This document shows positions 53,880 to 64,000 of a DNA stretch of 64,000 nt, piece by piece. Numbering within the stretch: the stretch's first letter is position 1; each line of letters starts with the position of its first letter. The position numbers were made by a program, and so were the translations under genes. The notes beneath the pieces were generated by a model that saw only the letters and a program-made list of their open reading frames with translations, did no database searches and was not told where the DNA came from. The stretch is from Bufo bufo. Lineage: Eukaryota; Chordata; Amphibia; Anura; Bufonidae. The stretch lies in contig NC_053392.1 in NCBI RefSeq assembly GCF_905171765.1, positions 369,377,442-369,441,441 on the forward strand, written 5' to 3'.

Positions 53880-55860
53880 AAATGTTTGGGTAAAAAAAAA
53901 AAAATGGTTTGGGTAAAAGTTATAGCGTTTACAAACTATGGTACAAAAATGTGAATTTCCGCTTTTTGAAGCAGCTCTGACTTTCTGAGCACCTGTCATG
54001 TTTCCTGAGGTTCTACAATGGCCAGACAGTAGAAACACCCCACAAATGACCCCATTTCGGAAAGTACACACCCTAAGGTATTCGCTGATGGGCATAGTGA
54101 GTTCATAGAACTTTTTATTTTTTGTCACAAGTTAGCGGAAAATGATGATTTTTTCTTTTTTTTTTCTTTTCTTACAAAGTCTCATATTCCACTAACTTGT
54201 GACAAAAAATAAAAAGTTCTATGAACTCAGTATGCCCATCAGCGAATACCTTGGGGTCTCTTCTTTCCAAAATGGGGTCACTTGTGGGGTAGTTATACTG
54301 CCCTGGCATTCTAGGGGCCCAAATGTGTGGTAAGGAGTTTGAAATCAAATTCAGTAAAAAATGACCTGTGAAATCCGAAAGGTGCTCTTTGGAATATGGG
54401 CCCCTTTGCCCACCTAGGCTGCAAAAAAGTGTCACACATCTGGTATCCCCGTACTCAGGAGAAGTTGAGGAATGTGTTTTGGGGTGTCTTTTTACATATA
54501 CCCATGCTGGGTGAGATAAATATCTTGGTCAAATGCCAACTTTGTATAAAAAAATGGGAAAAGTTGTCTTTTCCAAGATATTTCTCTCACCCAGCATGGG
54601 TATATATAAAATGACACCCCAAAACACATTCCTCACCTTCTCCTGAGTACGGAGATACCAGATGTGTGACACTTTTTTGCAGCCTAGGTGGGCAAAGGGG
54701 CCCATATTCCAAAGAGCACCTTTCGGATTTCACAGGTCATTTTTTACAGAATTTGATTTCAAACTCCTTACCACACATTTGGGCCCCTAGAATGCCAGGG
54801 CAGTATAACTACCCGACAAGTGACCCCATTTTGGAAAAAAGAGACCCCAAGGTATTCGCTGATGGGCATAGTGAGTTCATGGAAGTTTTTATTTTTTGTC
54901 ACAAGTTAGTGTAATATGAGACTTTGTATGAAAAAAAAAATAAAAAAAAAATCATCATTTTCCACTAACTTGTGACAAAAAATAAAAAATTCTAGGAACT
55001 TGCCATGCCCCTCACGGAATACCTTGGGGTGTCTTCTTTCCAAAATGGGGTCACTTGTGGGGTAGTTATACTGCCCTGGCATTTTCCAGGGGCCCTAATG
55101 TGTGGTAAGTAGGTAAATGACCTGTGAAATCCGAAAGGTGCTCTTTGGAATGTGGGCCCCTTTGCCCACCTAGGCTGCAAAAAAGTGTCACACATCTGGT
55201 ATCTCCGTACTCAGGAGAAGGTGGGGAATGTGTTTTGTGGTGTCATTTTACATATACCCATGCTGGGTGAGAGAAATATCTTGGCAAAAGACAACTTTTC
55301 CCATTTTTTTATACAAAGTTGGCATTTGACCAAGATATTTATCTCACCCAGCATGGGTATATGTAAAAAGACACCCCAAAACACATTCCTCAACTTCTCC
55401 TGAATACAGAGATACCAGATGTGTGACACTTTTTTGCAGCCTAGGTGGGCAAAGGGGCCCAAATTCCTTTTAGGAGGGCATTTTTAGACATTTGGATACC
55501 AGACTTCTTCTCACGCTTTGCGGCCCCTAAAATGCCAGGGCAGTATAAATACCCCACATGTGACCCCATTTTGGAAAGAAGACACCCCAAGGTATTCAAT
55601 GAGGGGCATGGCGAGTTCATTGAAAAAAAAAATTTTTGGCACAAGTTAGCGGAAATTGATTTTTTTGATTTTGTTCTCACAAAGTCTCCCTTTCCGCTAA
55701 CTTGGGACAAAAATTTCAATCTTTCATGGACTCAATATGCCCCTCAGCGAATACCTTGGGGTGTCTTCTTTCCAAAATGGTGTTATTTGTGGGGTGTTTG
55801 TACTGCCCTGGCATTTGAGGGTCTCCGCAATCATTACATGTATGCCCAGCATTAGGAGTT
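53880..55860. repeat. inverted and direct repeat array in the piggyBac
   Basis: The phrases ACTTGTGGGGTAGTTATACTGCCCTGGCATT, TTTCGGATTTCACAGGTCATTT and CACCCAGCATGGGTATAT appear repeatedly in both orientations (e.g. 54172-54435 versus 54666-54914, then 55005-55210, 55370-55620, 55700-55830). Each reversal is separated by the other, forming at least three long hairpins. Short coding frames here (MTLFCSLGG...) are by-products of the repeat and not genes. Confidence 0.88.
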
Positions 55861-56676
55861 TCTGCTATTCTCCTTATATTGAGCATACGGGTAATGAGAT
55901 TTTTTTTTTCCGTTCAGCCTCTGGGCTGAAAGAAAAAAATGAACGGCACAGATTTCTTCATTCGCATCGATCAATGTGGATGAAAAAATCTCTGCCAAAA
56001 AAAGAAAAAGGAGGGGAAAGGCGTCTGCCAGGACATAGGAGCTCCGCCCAACATCCATACCCACTTCAGCTCGTATGCCCTGGCAAACCAGATTTCTCCA
56101 TTCACATCAATCGATGTGGATGAATAAATCATTGCCGGGATTTTTTTTTTTATATATACAAAGTGTTTGCCAAAGTATATGAACACCGCCACCTCCTCAG
56201 CTCATATGCCTCGGCAAACATATCTTTTACTGCAGAGGAGAAATCTCGTCTTGCAGCGCCGCATACGCCGACTTGCGTGTAATCTGACAGCAGCGCAATG
56301 CTTCTGTCCGAATGCACATCAGTGCTGCAGCTGGTCGATCGGTTGGTCCACCTGGAAGGTAAAAAAAAAAAAAAAAAAAAAAGAAAAAACCAGGCCGCAA
56401 AGCAATAACTTTATTAACTTTAGAACAGAACATATTAACTTTTTTTAACTTTTTAAACTTTTTTACTTACCGGTAATTTTTTTTTTTGTTTAGTTTTTTT
56501 TAGTTTTATAGAACAAACCTCTCCTTCCCCATGGGACAATGTGCAAAGCGCAAATCGCCCAAAGATGTGGCGAAGTACGTTATGCACTTTATCCCAGGTG
56601 AAAGGAGAGGTTTGCAGCAGCTGTGAGAGAAAGGGCCCTAATAGCCCTGTGTGCCTGTCCTGGTGAGATGTGATCC

Positions 56677-58623
56677 CTATGCTAGGTGTACCTGTGTGTG
56701 GCACTTCCGGAAACACTCACCATAGCATAGGGCAGGGTGGTCCGGACAGTCAGGACTGAAATAGTGGGTGTCACGCCTTATTCCACTCCTGCTACAGACA
56801 CGACATTTATTTCGGGGTGGCGGTTGGGTTGAGGTACCAGCAACGACACTGGGGAAATGTCGCTCGTGTAGACGGCTAACTACACTGGTGGATGGGGCCA
56901 CGGAACCTCCCGGATAAATGAGGTTCTCGATGATCTCTTCCTGGAATTTGAGGAAGGATCCTGTTCTCCCAGCCTTACTGTAGAGAACAAAACTATTATA
57001 GGCAGCCAATTGAATTAAATATAAAGGCACCTTCTTATACCAGCGTCTGGTTCTGCGGGAAACTAAATAGGGAGCCAACATCTGGTCATTGAAGTCCACC
57101 CCTCCCATGAGGGCATTATAGTCGTGGACTGAGAGGGGCTTTTCAATGACACGGGTTGCCCTTTCAATTTGGATTGTCGTGTCTGCGTGAATGGAGGAGA
57201 GCATGTAAACGTCACGCTTGTCTCTCCATTTCACCGCGAGCAGTTCTTCGTTACACAAGGCAGCCCTCTCCCCCCTTGCAAGACGGGTGGTTACAAGCCG
57301 TTGGGGGAAGCCCACGCGACTAGTTCGCGCGGTGCCACAGGCGCAAATCCGTTCTAGAAACAAATGCCTAAAGAGGGCCACACTTGTGTAAAAATTGTCC
57401 ACATAAAGATGGTACCCCTTGCCGAATAAGGGTGACACCAAGTCCCAGACTGTCTTCCCACTGCTCCCCAGGTAGTCAGGGCAACCGACCGGCTCCAGGG
57501 TCTGATCTTTTCCCTCATAGATCCGAAATTTGTGGGTATAGCCTGTGGCCCTTTCACAGAGCTTATACAATTTGACCCCATACCGGGCACGCTTGCTTGG
57601 GATGTATTGTTTGAAGCCAAGGCGCCCGGTAAAATGTATTAGGGACTCGTCTACGCAGATGTTTTGCTCGGGGGTATACAAATCTGCAAATTTCTGGTTG
57701 AAATGGTCTATGAGGGGCCGAATTTTGTGGAGCCGGTCAAAAGCTGGGTGGCCTCTGGGACGAGAGGTGGTGTTGTCGCTAAAGTGCAGGAAACGCAGGA
57801 TGGTCTCAAATCGTGTCCTGGACATAGCAGCAGAGAACATGGGCATGTGATGAATCGGGTTCGTGGACCAATATGACCGCAATTCATGCTTTTTAGTTAG
57901 ACCCATGTTGAGGAGAAGGCCCAGAAAAATTTTAAGTTCGGAAACTTGGACTGGTTTCCACCGGAAAGACTGGGCATAAGAGCTTCCCGGGTTGGCGGAT
58001 ATAAATTGTGTGGCATATTGGTTGGTCTCTGCCAAGTCCAAGAGCTCCGCAGTCAAGAACAGCTCAAAAAATCCCAGGGCCGAACCGATTTGAGCCGTCT
58101 CAACCCGAACTCCAGACTGGGCGGTGAAAGGGGGAACTACAGGTGCGGCTGAAGTTGGTGACTGCCAATCAGGGTTTGCCAGCACCTCAGGGATTCTAGG
58201 GGCTCTACGGGCCTGTCTGCGCGGTGGCTGCGACGGGGTAACTAGTGCACGTGCCACCGTACCAGCTTCAACTGCCCTTCTGGTGCTCGCCACGTCACCA
58301 TGTTGTACGGCAGTGCTGGTACTAGGTCCAGGAAGGGCTGCGCTGCTGGTGTATGCCTCACCACGTGATCCGGCAGCGACAGCCCCACTCTGCTGCTCTT
58401 GAAGCGGATCCTGCATAACCTGTGGTCTAGCGACACGGGGCCGGGTACGCCTGGTGCTGCCAGGGACCTCCACCTCCTCGTCCGAACTTTGGGTCAGAGA
58501 GCCACTGCTTTCCACAGGTTCATATTCTGACCCGCTAGATTCGTCAGATGAGGGTTCCCACTCCTCATCCGACTGGGTCAGAATCCTGTAGGCCTCTTCA
58601 GAAGAATACCCCCTGTTTGACAT
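56677..58623 (-). CDS. piggyBac transposase, intact (648 aa)
   Basis: The frame is uninterrupted from Met to stop. It has an acidic Ser/Glu-rich N-terminus (residues 1-60), a disordered linker to ~170, then the DDE_Tnp_1_7 (piggyBac) domain. Catalytic Asp residues are Asp325 in ICVDESLIHF, Asp409 in LYVDNFYTS, and Asp510 and Asp513 in MGGVDFNDQM, with spacings of 84, 101 and 3. The last two spacings match those of the moth enzyme. The C-terminus is a Cys/His-rich finger (CRVCSRSGIRRDTHYF ... CPDHPALCYGECFRKCH) for end binding. It should cut at TTAA and leave no footprint. Length is in the usual 550-650 range. Activity is not proved. Confidence 0.95.
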   Translation of the reverse strand: MSNRGYSSEEAYRILTQSDEEWEPSSDESSGSEYEPVESSGSLTQSSDEEVEVPGSTRRTRPRVARPQVMQDPLQEQQSGAVAAGSRGEAYTSSAALPGPSTSTAVQHGDVASTRRAVEAGTVARALVTPSQPPRRQARRAPRIPEVLANPDWQSPTSAAPVVPPFTAQSGVRVETAQIGSALGFFELFLTAELLDLAETNQYATQFISANPGSSYAQSFRWKPVQVSELKIFLGLLLNMGLTKKHELRSYWSTNPIHHMPMFSAAMSRTRFETILRFLHFSDNTTSRPRGHPAFDRLHKIRPLIDHFNQKFADLYTPEQNICVDESLIHFTGRLGFKQYIPSKRARYGVKLYKLCERATGYTHKFRIYEGKDQTLEPVGCPDYLGSSGKTVWDLVSPLFGKGYHLYVDNFYTSVALFRHLFLERICACGTARTSRVGFPQRLVTTRLARGERAALCNEELLAVKWRDKRDVYMLSSIHADTTIQIERATRVIEKPLSVHDYNALMGGVDFNDQMLAPYLVSRRTRRWYKKVPLYLIQLAAYNSFVLYSKAGRTGSFLKFQEEIIENLIYPGGSVAPSTSVVSRLHERHFPSVVAGTSTQPPPRNKCRVCSRSGIRRDTHYFSPDCPDHPALCYGECFRKCHTQVHLA

Positions 58624-59575
58624 TTTGGACTACTAAATTTAGGGGTATTCCCTGAGACTACCCAAGAAAAAAAGCAAGCCTGTCTTACAAAGGGGAGGCT
58701 AGCGAAGTACCGGAGGCCGCTGCGGTTGATAAAAAATATCAAAACTGATTTTTTTATCGCCGCAGTGCGTGTAAAGTGAATGTGCAGTGATCAAAAAACA
58801 AATTTTTTTTTGTCACTGCGGTGGGGCGGGTGTGGGTGAACGCACGTGTGGGCGACCGATCAGGCCTGATCGGGCAAACACTGCGTTTTGAGTGGAGGGC
58901 GAGCTAAGGTGACACTAATACTATTATAGATCTGACCGTGATCAGTTTTGATCACTTACAGATACTATAAAAGTACAAATGCTGATTAGCGATACGCTAA
59001 ACAGCGAATAAAAGTGACTGCGGTGCGGTGGGCTGGTCGCTAACTGACGCTAACTATCTAACCAAGGGGCCTAAACTATCCCTAAAACCTAACAGCCAAT
59101 ACCAGTGAAAAAAAAAAAGTGACAGTTTACACTGATCACTTTTTGTCTTTCACTAAGTGATTGACAGGGGCGATCAAGGGGTTAATTAGGATGATGGGGG
59201 TGATGGAAGGTGATCAGGGGCTAAGGGTAGTGTTTGGTGGGTACTCACAGTGAAGTCTGCTCCTCTGCTGGATCCAACCGACGAAAAGGACCAGCAGAGG
59301 AGCAGAGAAGCCATATAACAGATCATATTAGTAAATATGATCTGTTATCTGGCTTCTGATTTGATTTTTTGAAAATCGCCAGCCTGCCAGCCAATGATCG
59401 TGGCTGGCAGGCTGGTGACGAAATACTTCTTTAACTTTTGCCGGCCCGCGATGCGCATGCGCGGGCCGGCAATGCACGAAATCTCGCGTCTCGCGAGAGG
59501 ACGCACCGGCGCGTCCACCCAGAACAACAGGACCGCCGCAAAGACGCAATCCTGCGTACGGCGGTCCTGAGGAGG
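58624..59575. other. piggyBac transposase-side terminus with hairpins
   Basis: Non-coding leader and right end. Hairpins: GATCATATTAGTAAATATGATC near 59322-59343, CAGCCTGCCAGCCA/TGGCTGGCAGGCTG at 59379-59414 and GCCGGCCCGCGATGCGCATGCGCGGGCCGGC at 59441-59471. The gene promoter should be near 58630-58900, but no TATA is obvious. Confidence 0.6.
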
Positions 59576-59612
59576 TTAAATATTATTTTATAATAAATAT
59601 ATTCCTAAATAC

Positions 59613-60250
59613 TAGTGTTTATCGAGCACCAAAGTGCTCGGGTGCCCGGGTGCTCAAGTAGAACCTTTTGGGATGCTTTGGTGCTCGCCAGAGCACCCGA
59701 TCACAATGGAAGTCAATTGAAGAACCGGAGCATTAAACCAAGCACCCCCTGCTCTGAAGAGGGGAGGTTCATAGGAAAAGGTTAGAAATTGATGGAAACA
59801 CCACTGAAATGGTTCGGGAACAGCATGGGGAGGATGTCTGGATGCATCTTGGACTCCCAGGTCGCTGCTACGAGCGATGTTGTCCGAGTAGTACGCCACT
59901 TTTACAGACTGACAATAATACGCACCAAACCGAAGATAAAATCGATTTTAGAGGAAAAATTGTTAGGAAGCATTCTTTCCTGTATATTTACTTGTATATA
60001 AAGTGCAAGTGCTGCCAAAAATTACAAGAAAGAGGCACTCCAATACAACCTGTATATCACATAAAAGAGGGCCTCATTCACATTGTGGTACAATTATTCA
60101 GGTAGTGGGACTCCTACACTCATAAAGCCTATGCACTAAGTGAAAGGGCTGCCAAAACTTACAAGGAACCGGCACTCCAATACACCCTTTATAACACATA
60201 AAGGAGGGCATCATACACACCCTTGAAAAATTATGATCGATGGCCTGCTG
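59613..60250. other. hAT-C left terminal region with ~138-bp repeats
   Basis: Non-coding terminus. Two copies of a ~138-bp unit (GCTGCCAAAANTTACAAG.A..GGCACTCCAATACA at 60011 and 60149) follow a GC-poor stretch. No gene. Confidence 0.6.
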
Positions 60251-60323
60251 GTGACCCTCAAAAACATTAGGAGCAAGGGCATGCTGGTGACCCTCTAAAT
60301 CATTAGGGGCGAGGGCCTGCTGC

Positions 60324-61202
60324 TGTCACGGTGGGGAGCGGGGGAAACTCCCCACCATCCAAAGTCTGAAATTAAGGAAAGCCACTATGCCTGGAAGCCA
60401 GGATAAGGGAGAAGGACACCTCCTATTGCCATCCTCATCCTATCCCTGACCTCCTGACTGTATAAGCCACCCTCGATGGTAGGGGGGCTCATACTCTCGA
60501 ACCTAGGCCCTACTGACCCTATCGGTCCCTGCAATATGGAAGTCAGGAATAAAAGACAGCCGATTCATCCATGACAGCGATAAATTGGAGTCTCCCACGG
60601 GCCTAGTAACAAGGAGGAGACAGCAAGCAACAACTGATTGTCAGGTAAGTATCTTGTGGCCAGATGACCACAGACAACAGAATGACAAGATGACTTACCG
60701 GAAGCCACAGCTTGCTGTCTTGTAGTTCCCCCTCAGGGGAACCCCAGGGACCCCCTTCCGGAGGTACAACAAACAGGACATATCTAGCAACCATGCGGGA
60801 TCAACCACACCATAGACAAACCACACATGGAACAAACAACTAGACAAACATCAACCCTTAAGTGCAGCACCACACATAACAATGGGGAAGGGTAGACATA
60901 GGCAAGGACCTAGATGTTTAACAAGGTGGCCCTCAAAGACTGGGCAGATGGAATAGCCACAGAATGGAGCATAGCTTCCAACCCACAGCAAGGCTAGAGC
61001 ACAACTAAACTCCAAGCTACAAGCAAAGGCTAAATAGCTAGAAGAGACCACACCCTGATCTAACCAAGTCAGGATATTAACCCCACGCACACCACACAGC
61101 AGAGAGACACAACTTAAAGGGAAAGTGCACGTGCAAACCACAAACTACACGTTGCCAAGCAACGAGTCTGCAACCGCATCAAACACCAATATGACTGTGA
61201 CA
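60324..61202. repeat. solo LTR (879 bp) in the 41-bp array of hAT-C
   Basis: The insertion starts TGTCACGGTGG and ends GACTGTGACA (TG...CA). It is flanked by a 5-bp duplication GCTGC (60319-60323, 61203-61207). The host repeat GCCTGCTGCTGATCTG is restored when it is removed. The first bases (TGTCACG) resemble those of the chromovirus LTR at 5430, but the rest is different. No internal region is present, so it arose by LTR-LTR recombination. ACTGTATAAGCC at about 60457 may be its TATA box. Confidence 0.9.
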
Positions 61203-61207
61203 GCTGC

Positions 61208-61570
61208 TGATCTGATCATCAAATACATTAGGGGTGAGGGTCTGCTGCTGATCTGACCTTCTAAAACATTAGGGGTGAGGGTCTGCTGTTCAGCTGACCT
61301 TCTAAAACATTAGGGGCGAGGGCCTGCTGCTGATCTGACCATCTAAAAAATTAGAGGTGAGGGTCTGCTGCTAAGCTGACCATCTAAAACATTAGGGGCA
61401 AGGGCCTGCTGCTGATCTGACCATCTAAAAAATTAGGGGTGAGGGTTTGCTGCTGATCTGACCTCCTAAAACATTAGGGGTGAGGGTCTGCTAATGATCT
61501 GACCTTCTAAAACATTAGGGATGAGCGTCTGCTGCTGATCTGACCATCTAAAATATTAAGGGCAAGGGCA
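61208..61570. repeat. 41-bp tandem array in hAT-C (about 9 copies)
   Basis: CATTAGGGGTGAGGGTCTGC recurs at 61226, 61267, 61308, 61349, 61390, 61432, 61472, 61513 and 61554, period 41. Further units lie left of the solo LTR at 60255-60318, so the array was longer before the insertion. Confidence 0.93.
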
Positions 61571-61745
61571 GCCTAATAAGCATGTTGATATAATGGAGGA
61601 GGAGGACGAGAAAATGAAGATTGAACCATATACCCTTTTTTGTGGTGGAAGGGGTGCATGGGAATACAGTGTATTCAATACACCATAAAAGCCATATTTA
61701 AAGTGTCTTTATGTTCAGCCGCTTTCCTCTGGTGGAGTAGAGAAG

Positions 61746-62066
61746 TCAGGGGCAATCCAGGCCTTGAGTCAATCTGTAAGCATTTTCAGTTGGCAGTCGG
61801 ATGCGCTTATCAGTTATTATGCCCCCAGTAGCACTAAATACCCGCTCTGACAAAACGTTGGCGGCAGGGCAGGCCAGCACCTCCAAGGCGTAGAGCTCCA
61901 GTTCATGCCACGTGTCCAGCTTGGACAACCAATAGTTGTAAGGCACAGAGGGATCATTGAAGACGCTGACACGGTCTGCTACGTATTCCTTCACCATCTT
62001 CCAAAACTTTTCTCTCCTTGTGACACTAGGCCGCGCATCAGGGTGAGGGGGCTGGCAGGGTGTCAT
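61746..62066 (-). pseudogene. hAT-C transposase, C-terminal dimerisation domain
   Basis: The open frame contains the hAT dimerisation motif complete (LYALEVLACPAANVLSERVF followed by SATGGIITDKRIRL). It is preceded by a segment resembling hAT-A (VPYNYWLSKLDTWHELEL). It lies in another frame from the N-terminal part, and the intervening 62067-62775 contains several frame changes (acidic EEEDEKIES linker near 62190). Confidence 0.85.
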
Positions 62067-62775
62067 GAAACTGTCCCAGGCCTTGGAGATCGTTGCCTTG
62101 GCTTTGCTCTCACAAAGTCAGCCATGTGTGCCAGAGTCTCAACAGACAAGACTTTGCTGTCCTCATCAGGAGGATGACTCTCAATCTTCTCATCCTCTTC
62201 CTCCTTTGGCCCATGCAGGCTGAACAGAGGGAATAAACCTGCTATGGTTACTACCCTCTGTAGCGGAGGCAACCGTCTCTTGCTCCTCCTCCTCCTCATC
62301 ATCCAATTCATGCTGAGAAGACAAACGGAGGGTGGTCTGGCTATCACCCTGTGTACTGTCTTCCCCTATTTCCACCTCTTTCGCATGCAAAGCGTCCACC
62401 TTCATTGTGAGTAGCGAGCGTTTCAGTAGACACAGAAGTTGAATGGTTACATATGTGTTGGTTCCTCAAAGTTGCGTAAAACCTCACAAAGGTCAGACAT
62501 CTATGCCCACTCCTCGCTTGTGAAGAACGGAAGCTAAATGGAAATGTGACGACCATATTAAAGCTGGTATTCCACTACTGCACTCTGCTGCTCACAAAGC
62601 CTGGTCAGCATGTGTAACGTGGAGTTCCAGCGCATGCTCACGTTGCACAACAGTCGGTGAGCTGGCAATTGCAAGCGCTGCTGCAGCGCTGCCAGACCAG
62701 TGGCAGCTGTAGATGACTTTCGGAAATGGGCACACACGGTAGCTCAGGAAAATTGGGTTATTTTTTCAGAGATCG

Positions 62776-63972
62776 CTAAACCACTAAGTTTAACACGTGG
62801 GCTAGGCATGGTATGTGTGTGAGCCCGCCAAGCTTCAAAGCCGCGACCAAGTTACGGCCATTATCAGACACAACCATGCCTAATTGTAGGTTGACTGGTG
62901 AGAGCCACAGCTCAGTCTGGTCTCTTATACACTGCCACAGCTCTGCGGCGGTGTGCTGTTTGTCACCTAAGCAAATAAGTTTCAGCACGGCCTGTTGCCG
63001 CTTCCCCACTGCAGTGCTACACTCCTTCCAGCTACTGACTGATGGGTGACTGGTGCTGCAAGATGATAATTCAAAGGTGGAAGTGGAGGAGGAGGTGGAG
63101 GAGGTGGAGGAGAAGGGGAGGGGGGGGGGGTTGTAGCCACTAATGTAGATGGTGGTGGAAATCCTGATGCAAGTAGGGCCCGAAATCTTTGGCGTCGGTA
63201 GTACCTGTGCCATTCCAGGGTACGACTCGCCCGCAGCCTCCACAATGTTCACCCAGTGTGCCATCAGGGAAATGTAGCATCCCTGTCCACAAGCACTTGT
63301 CCATGTGTCTGTCGTTAAGTGGACCTTCCGAATAACTGCGCTGGTCAGTGCATGGGTGATGTTACAGGACACATGCTGGTGTAAGGCGGGGATGGCACAC
63401 CGGGAAAAATAGTGGTGGCTGGGGACTGAGTAACAAGGGATGGCTACTTCCATCAGGCTGTGGAAAGCCTTGGTGTCCACAAGCCTAAATGGCAACATTT
63501 CCAGGGCCAGCAATATGGAAAGATACGCATTTGGTGCTATGGATTGTGGGTGGGTGGCTGGGTATTTGCGCTTTTGTTCAAAGGCCTGGGGTATGGACAT
63601 ATGTACGCTGCGCTGGGACACATAAGTGGATGTGGTAGATGATGATGCTTGTGAGGGTCCAGGTGCAGGGCGTCCGGCGTCCGGGCCTGCGTCTTTGACA
63701 GGGGATTGGTCAGCACGTAACACAGGGGAAGAGGAGGCAGTGGTGTGACCCGCAGACACTGATTGTGGAGCCAGGCGTTCGGCCCACCTATTAGGGTGCA
63801 TTGATGCCATGTGGCGGATCATGCTGGTGGTGATAAGGTTGCTAGTGTTCAAGCCCCTGCTCATTTTGGTATGGCACAGGTTGCAAATGACAATTCTTTT
63901 ATCATCCGCTCTTTCCTCAAAAAAGCGCCAGACTGCGGAACACCTACCCCTTGGCAAGGGAGATTGCCGCAA
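62776..63972 (-). CDS. hAT-C transposase, N-terminal part (BED finger and catalytic core)
   Basis: The 398-codon frame is open. It starts MRQSPLPRGRCSAVW and has a BED finger (FFEERADDK, CNLC ... HMASMH) at residues ~15-60. A Ser/Thr linker follows, then KYPATHPQSIAPNAYLSILL and PSHHYFSRCAIPALH, typical of the family. The catalytic Asp is in KVHLTTDTWTSACGQG and the second Asp in VVSDNGRNLVAALK. It ends at TAA-type stop 62776 just after LAHVLNLVV, where hAT-A continues. The break is therefore a nonsense mutation or frameshift, and the protein is incomplete. Confidence 0.88.
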   Translation of the reverse strand: MRQSPLPRGRCSAVWRFFEERADDKRIVICNLCHTKMSRGLNTSNLITTSMIRHMASMHPNRWAERLAPQSVSAGHTTASSSPVLRADQSPVKDAGPDAGRPAPGPSQASSSTTSTYVSQRSVHMSIPQAFEQKRKYPATHPQSIAPNAYLSILLALEMLPFRLVDTKAFHSLMEVAIPCYSVPSHHYFSRCAIPALHQHVSCNITHALTSAVIRKVHLTTDTWTSACGQGCYISLMAHWVNIVEAAGESYPGMAQVLPTPKISGPTCIRISTTIYISGYNPPPLPFSSTSSTSSSTSTFELSSCSTSHPSVSSWKECSTAVGKRQQAVLKLICLGDKQHTAAELWQCIRDQTELWLSPVNLQLGMVVSDNGRNLVAALKLGGLTHIPCLAHVLNLVV

Positions 63973-64000
63973 GGGGGTGCTTTGGGGAACAGTTGCAGGC

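Larger units (their letters stand above)
53550..59575 (-). mobile_element. piggyBac transposon with complete transposase (6026 bp)
   Basis: It is flanked by perfect TTAA duplications (53546-53549, 59576-59579). Short terminal repeats read CCACCTCAG and CCTCCTCAG. One minus-strand gene fills 56677-58623. The space 53880-55860 is occupied by inverted repeat units and the other end by several hairpins (59230-59540). Most elements here are broken; this is the only one with an open transposase and both ends. Confidence 0.93.
53508..59612. mobile_element. T2-type MITE interrupted by piggyBac and cut by hAT-C
   Basis: The left part is 53508-53545 (TTAAAGGGGTTCTCTGGGAATTAGG). The body resumes after the piggyBac at 59577 (AATATTATTTTATAATAAATATATTCC), matching 50998-51030 of the related MITE. 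It stops at 59612 where hAT-C begins, so its right part lies beyond hAT-C. Confidence 0.7.
59613..64000 (-). mobile_element. BED-type hAT transposon hAT-C (right end outside window)
   Basis: Left end TAGTGTTTATCGAGCACC with a short inverted GAGCACC/GGTGCTC motif. The minus-strand transposase runs from about 63972 to 61746. The element is cut by the window, so its 8-bp target duplication cannot be verified. It has its own 41-bp array and an embedded solo LTR. The transposase differs from hAT-A and hAT-B, so it is a separate family. Confidence 0.82.

Noticed and set aside
54172..55855. Several ~80-130-aa frames with shared sequence
   Set aside because: They are translations of the inverted repeat units of the piggyBac, not separate genes.

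Overview
The window looks like intergenic and intronic DNA from a large, repeat-rich vertebrate genome. An anuran amphibian is the most likely source. That is inferred from the mixture of elements: many MITEs with TTAA target duplications and TTAAAGGG-type ends (the T2/Kolobok type known from frogs), Harbinger-type palindromic MITEs, large BED-finger hAT elements with tandem arrays, Tc1, piggyBac, Penelope-like, Ngaro and a Ty3/gypsy chromovirus. A species cannot be named from the sequence. Host coding sequence is minimal. Two internal exons at 35122-35219 and 37562-37693 (+ strand) have canonical splice sites and matching phase. They encode part of the GroES-like domain of mitochondrial trans-2-enoyl-CoA/ACP reductase (MECR or a close paralogue), and everything around them is intron or repeat.

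Layout. 1-6074: chromovirus with both LTRs (the left one cut by the window edge), its RT split by a 768-bp Harbinger-type MITE; the retroelement itself sits in a related MITE whose right part is 6075-6551. 6813-20764: a probable old hAT shell holding a T2-type MITE, a BED-hAT (hAT-B, about 10497-14485) broken by a truncated Tc1 and an 846-bp MITE, a Penelope-like element with GIY-YIG endonuclease (about 15130-18850) and a Tc1 copy with a single frameshift (18901-20477). 20765-25756: quiet AT-rich DNA with T2-type MITEs and a 302-bp foldback element whose loop is the 5' end of 18S rRNA. 25765-34926: a 9.2-kb hAT (hAT-A) with an exact 8-bp target duplication, containing another 18S rRNA fragment, several tandem arrays, a Tc1 and a MITE. 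35-37.7 kb: the MECR exons. 38.1-43.6 kb: a Harbinger-type MITE split by a 5.3-kb Ngaro element (Gag, RT-RNase H, tyrosine recombinase, SGNH hydrolase). 43.6-53.5 kb: MITEs, a divergent tandem region and an LTR with a TATA box. 53550-59575: a 6-kb piggyBac with an uninterrupted 648-aa transposase. 59613-64000: a third BED-hAT (hAT-C), cut by the window end, with an 879-bp solo LTR in its 41-bp tandem array.

Most elements are nested, so their order of arrival can partly be read from target duplications. Apart from the piggyBac transposase and the Ngaro SGNH ORF, the long transposon genes carry at least one stop, frameshift or truncation. The MECR gene is the only sign of cellular function; the rest is a record of transposition.
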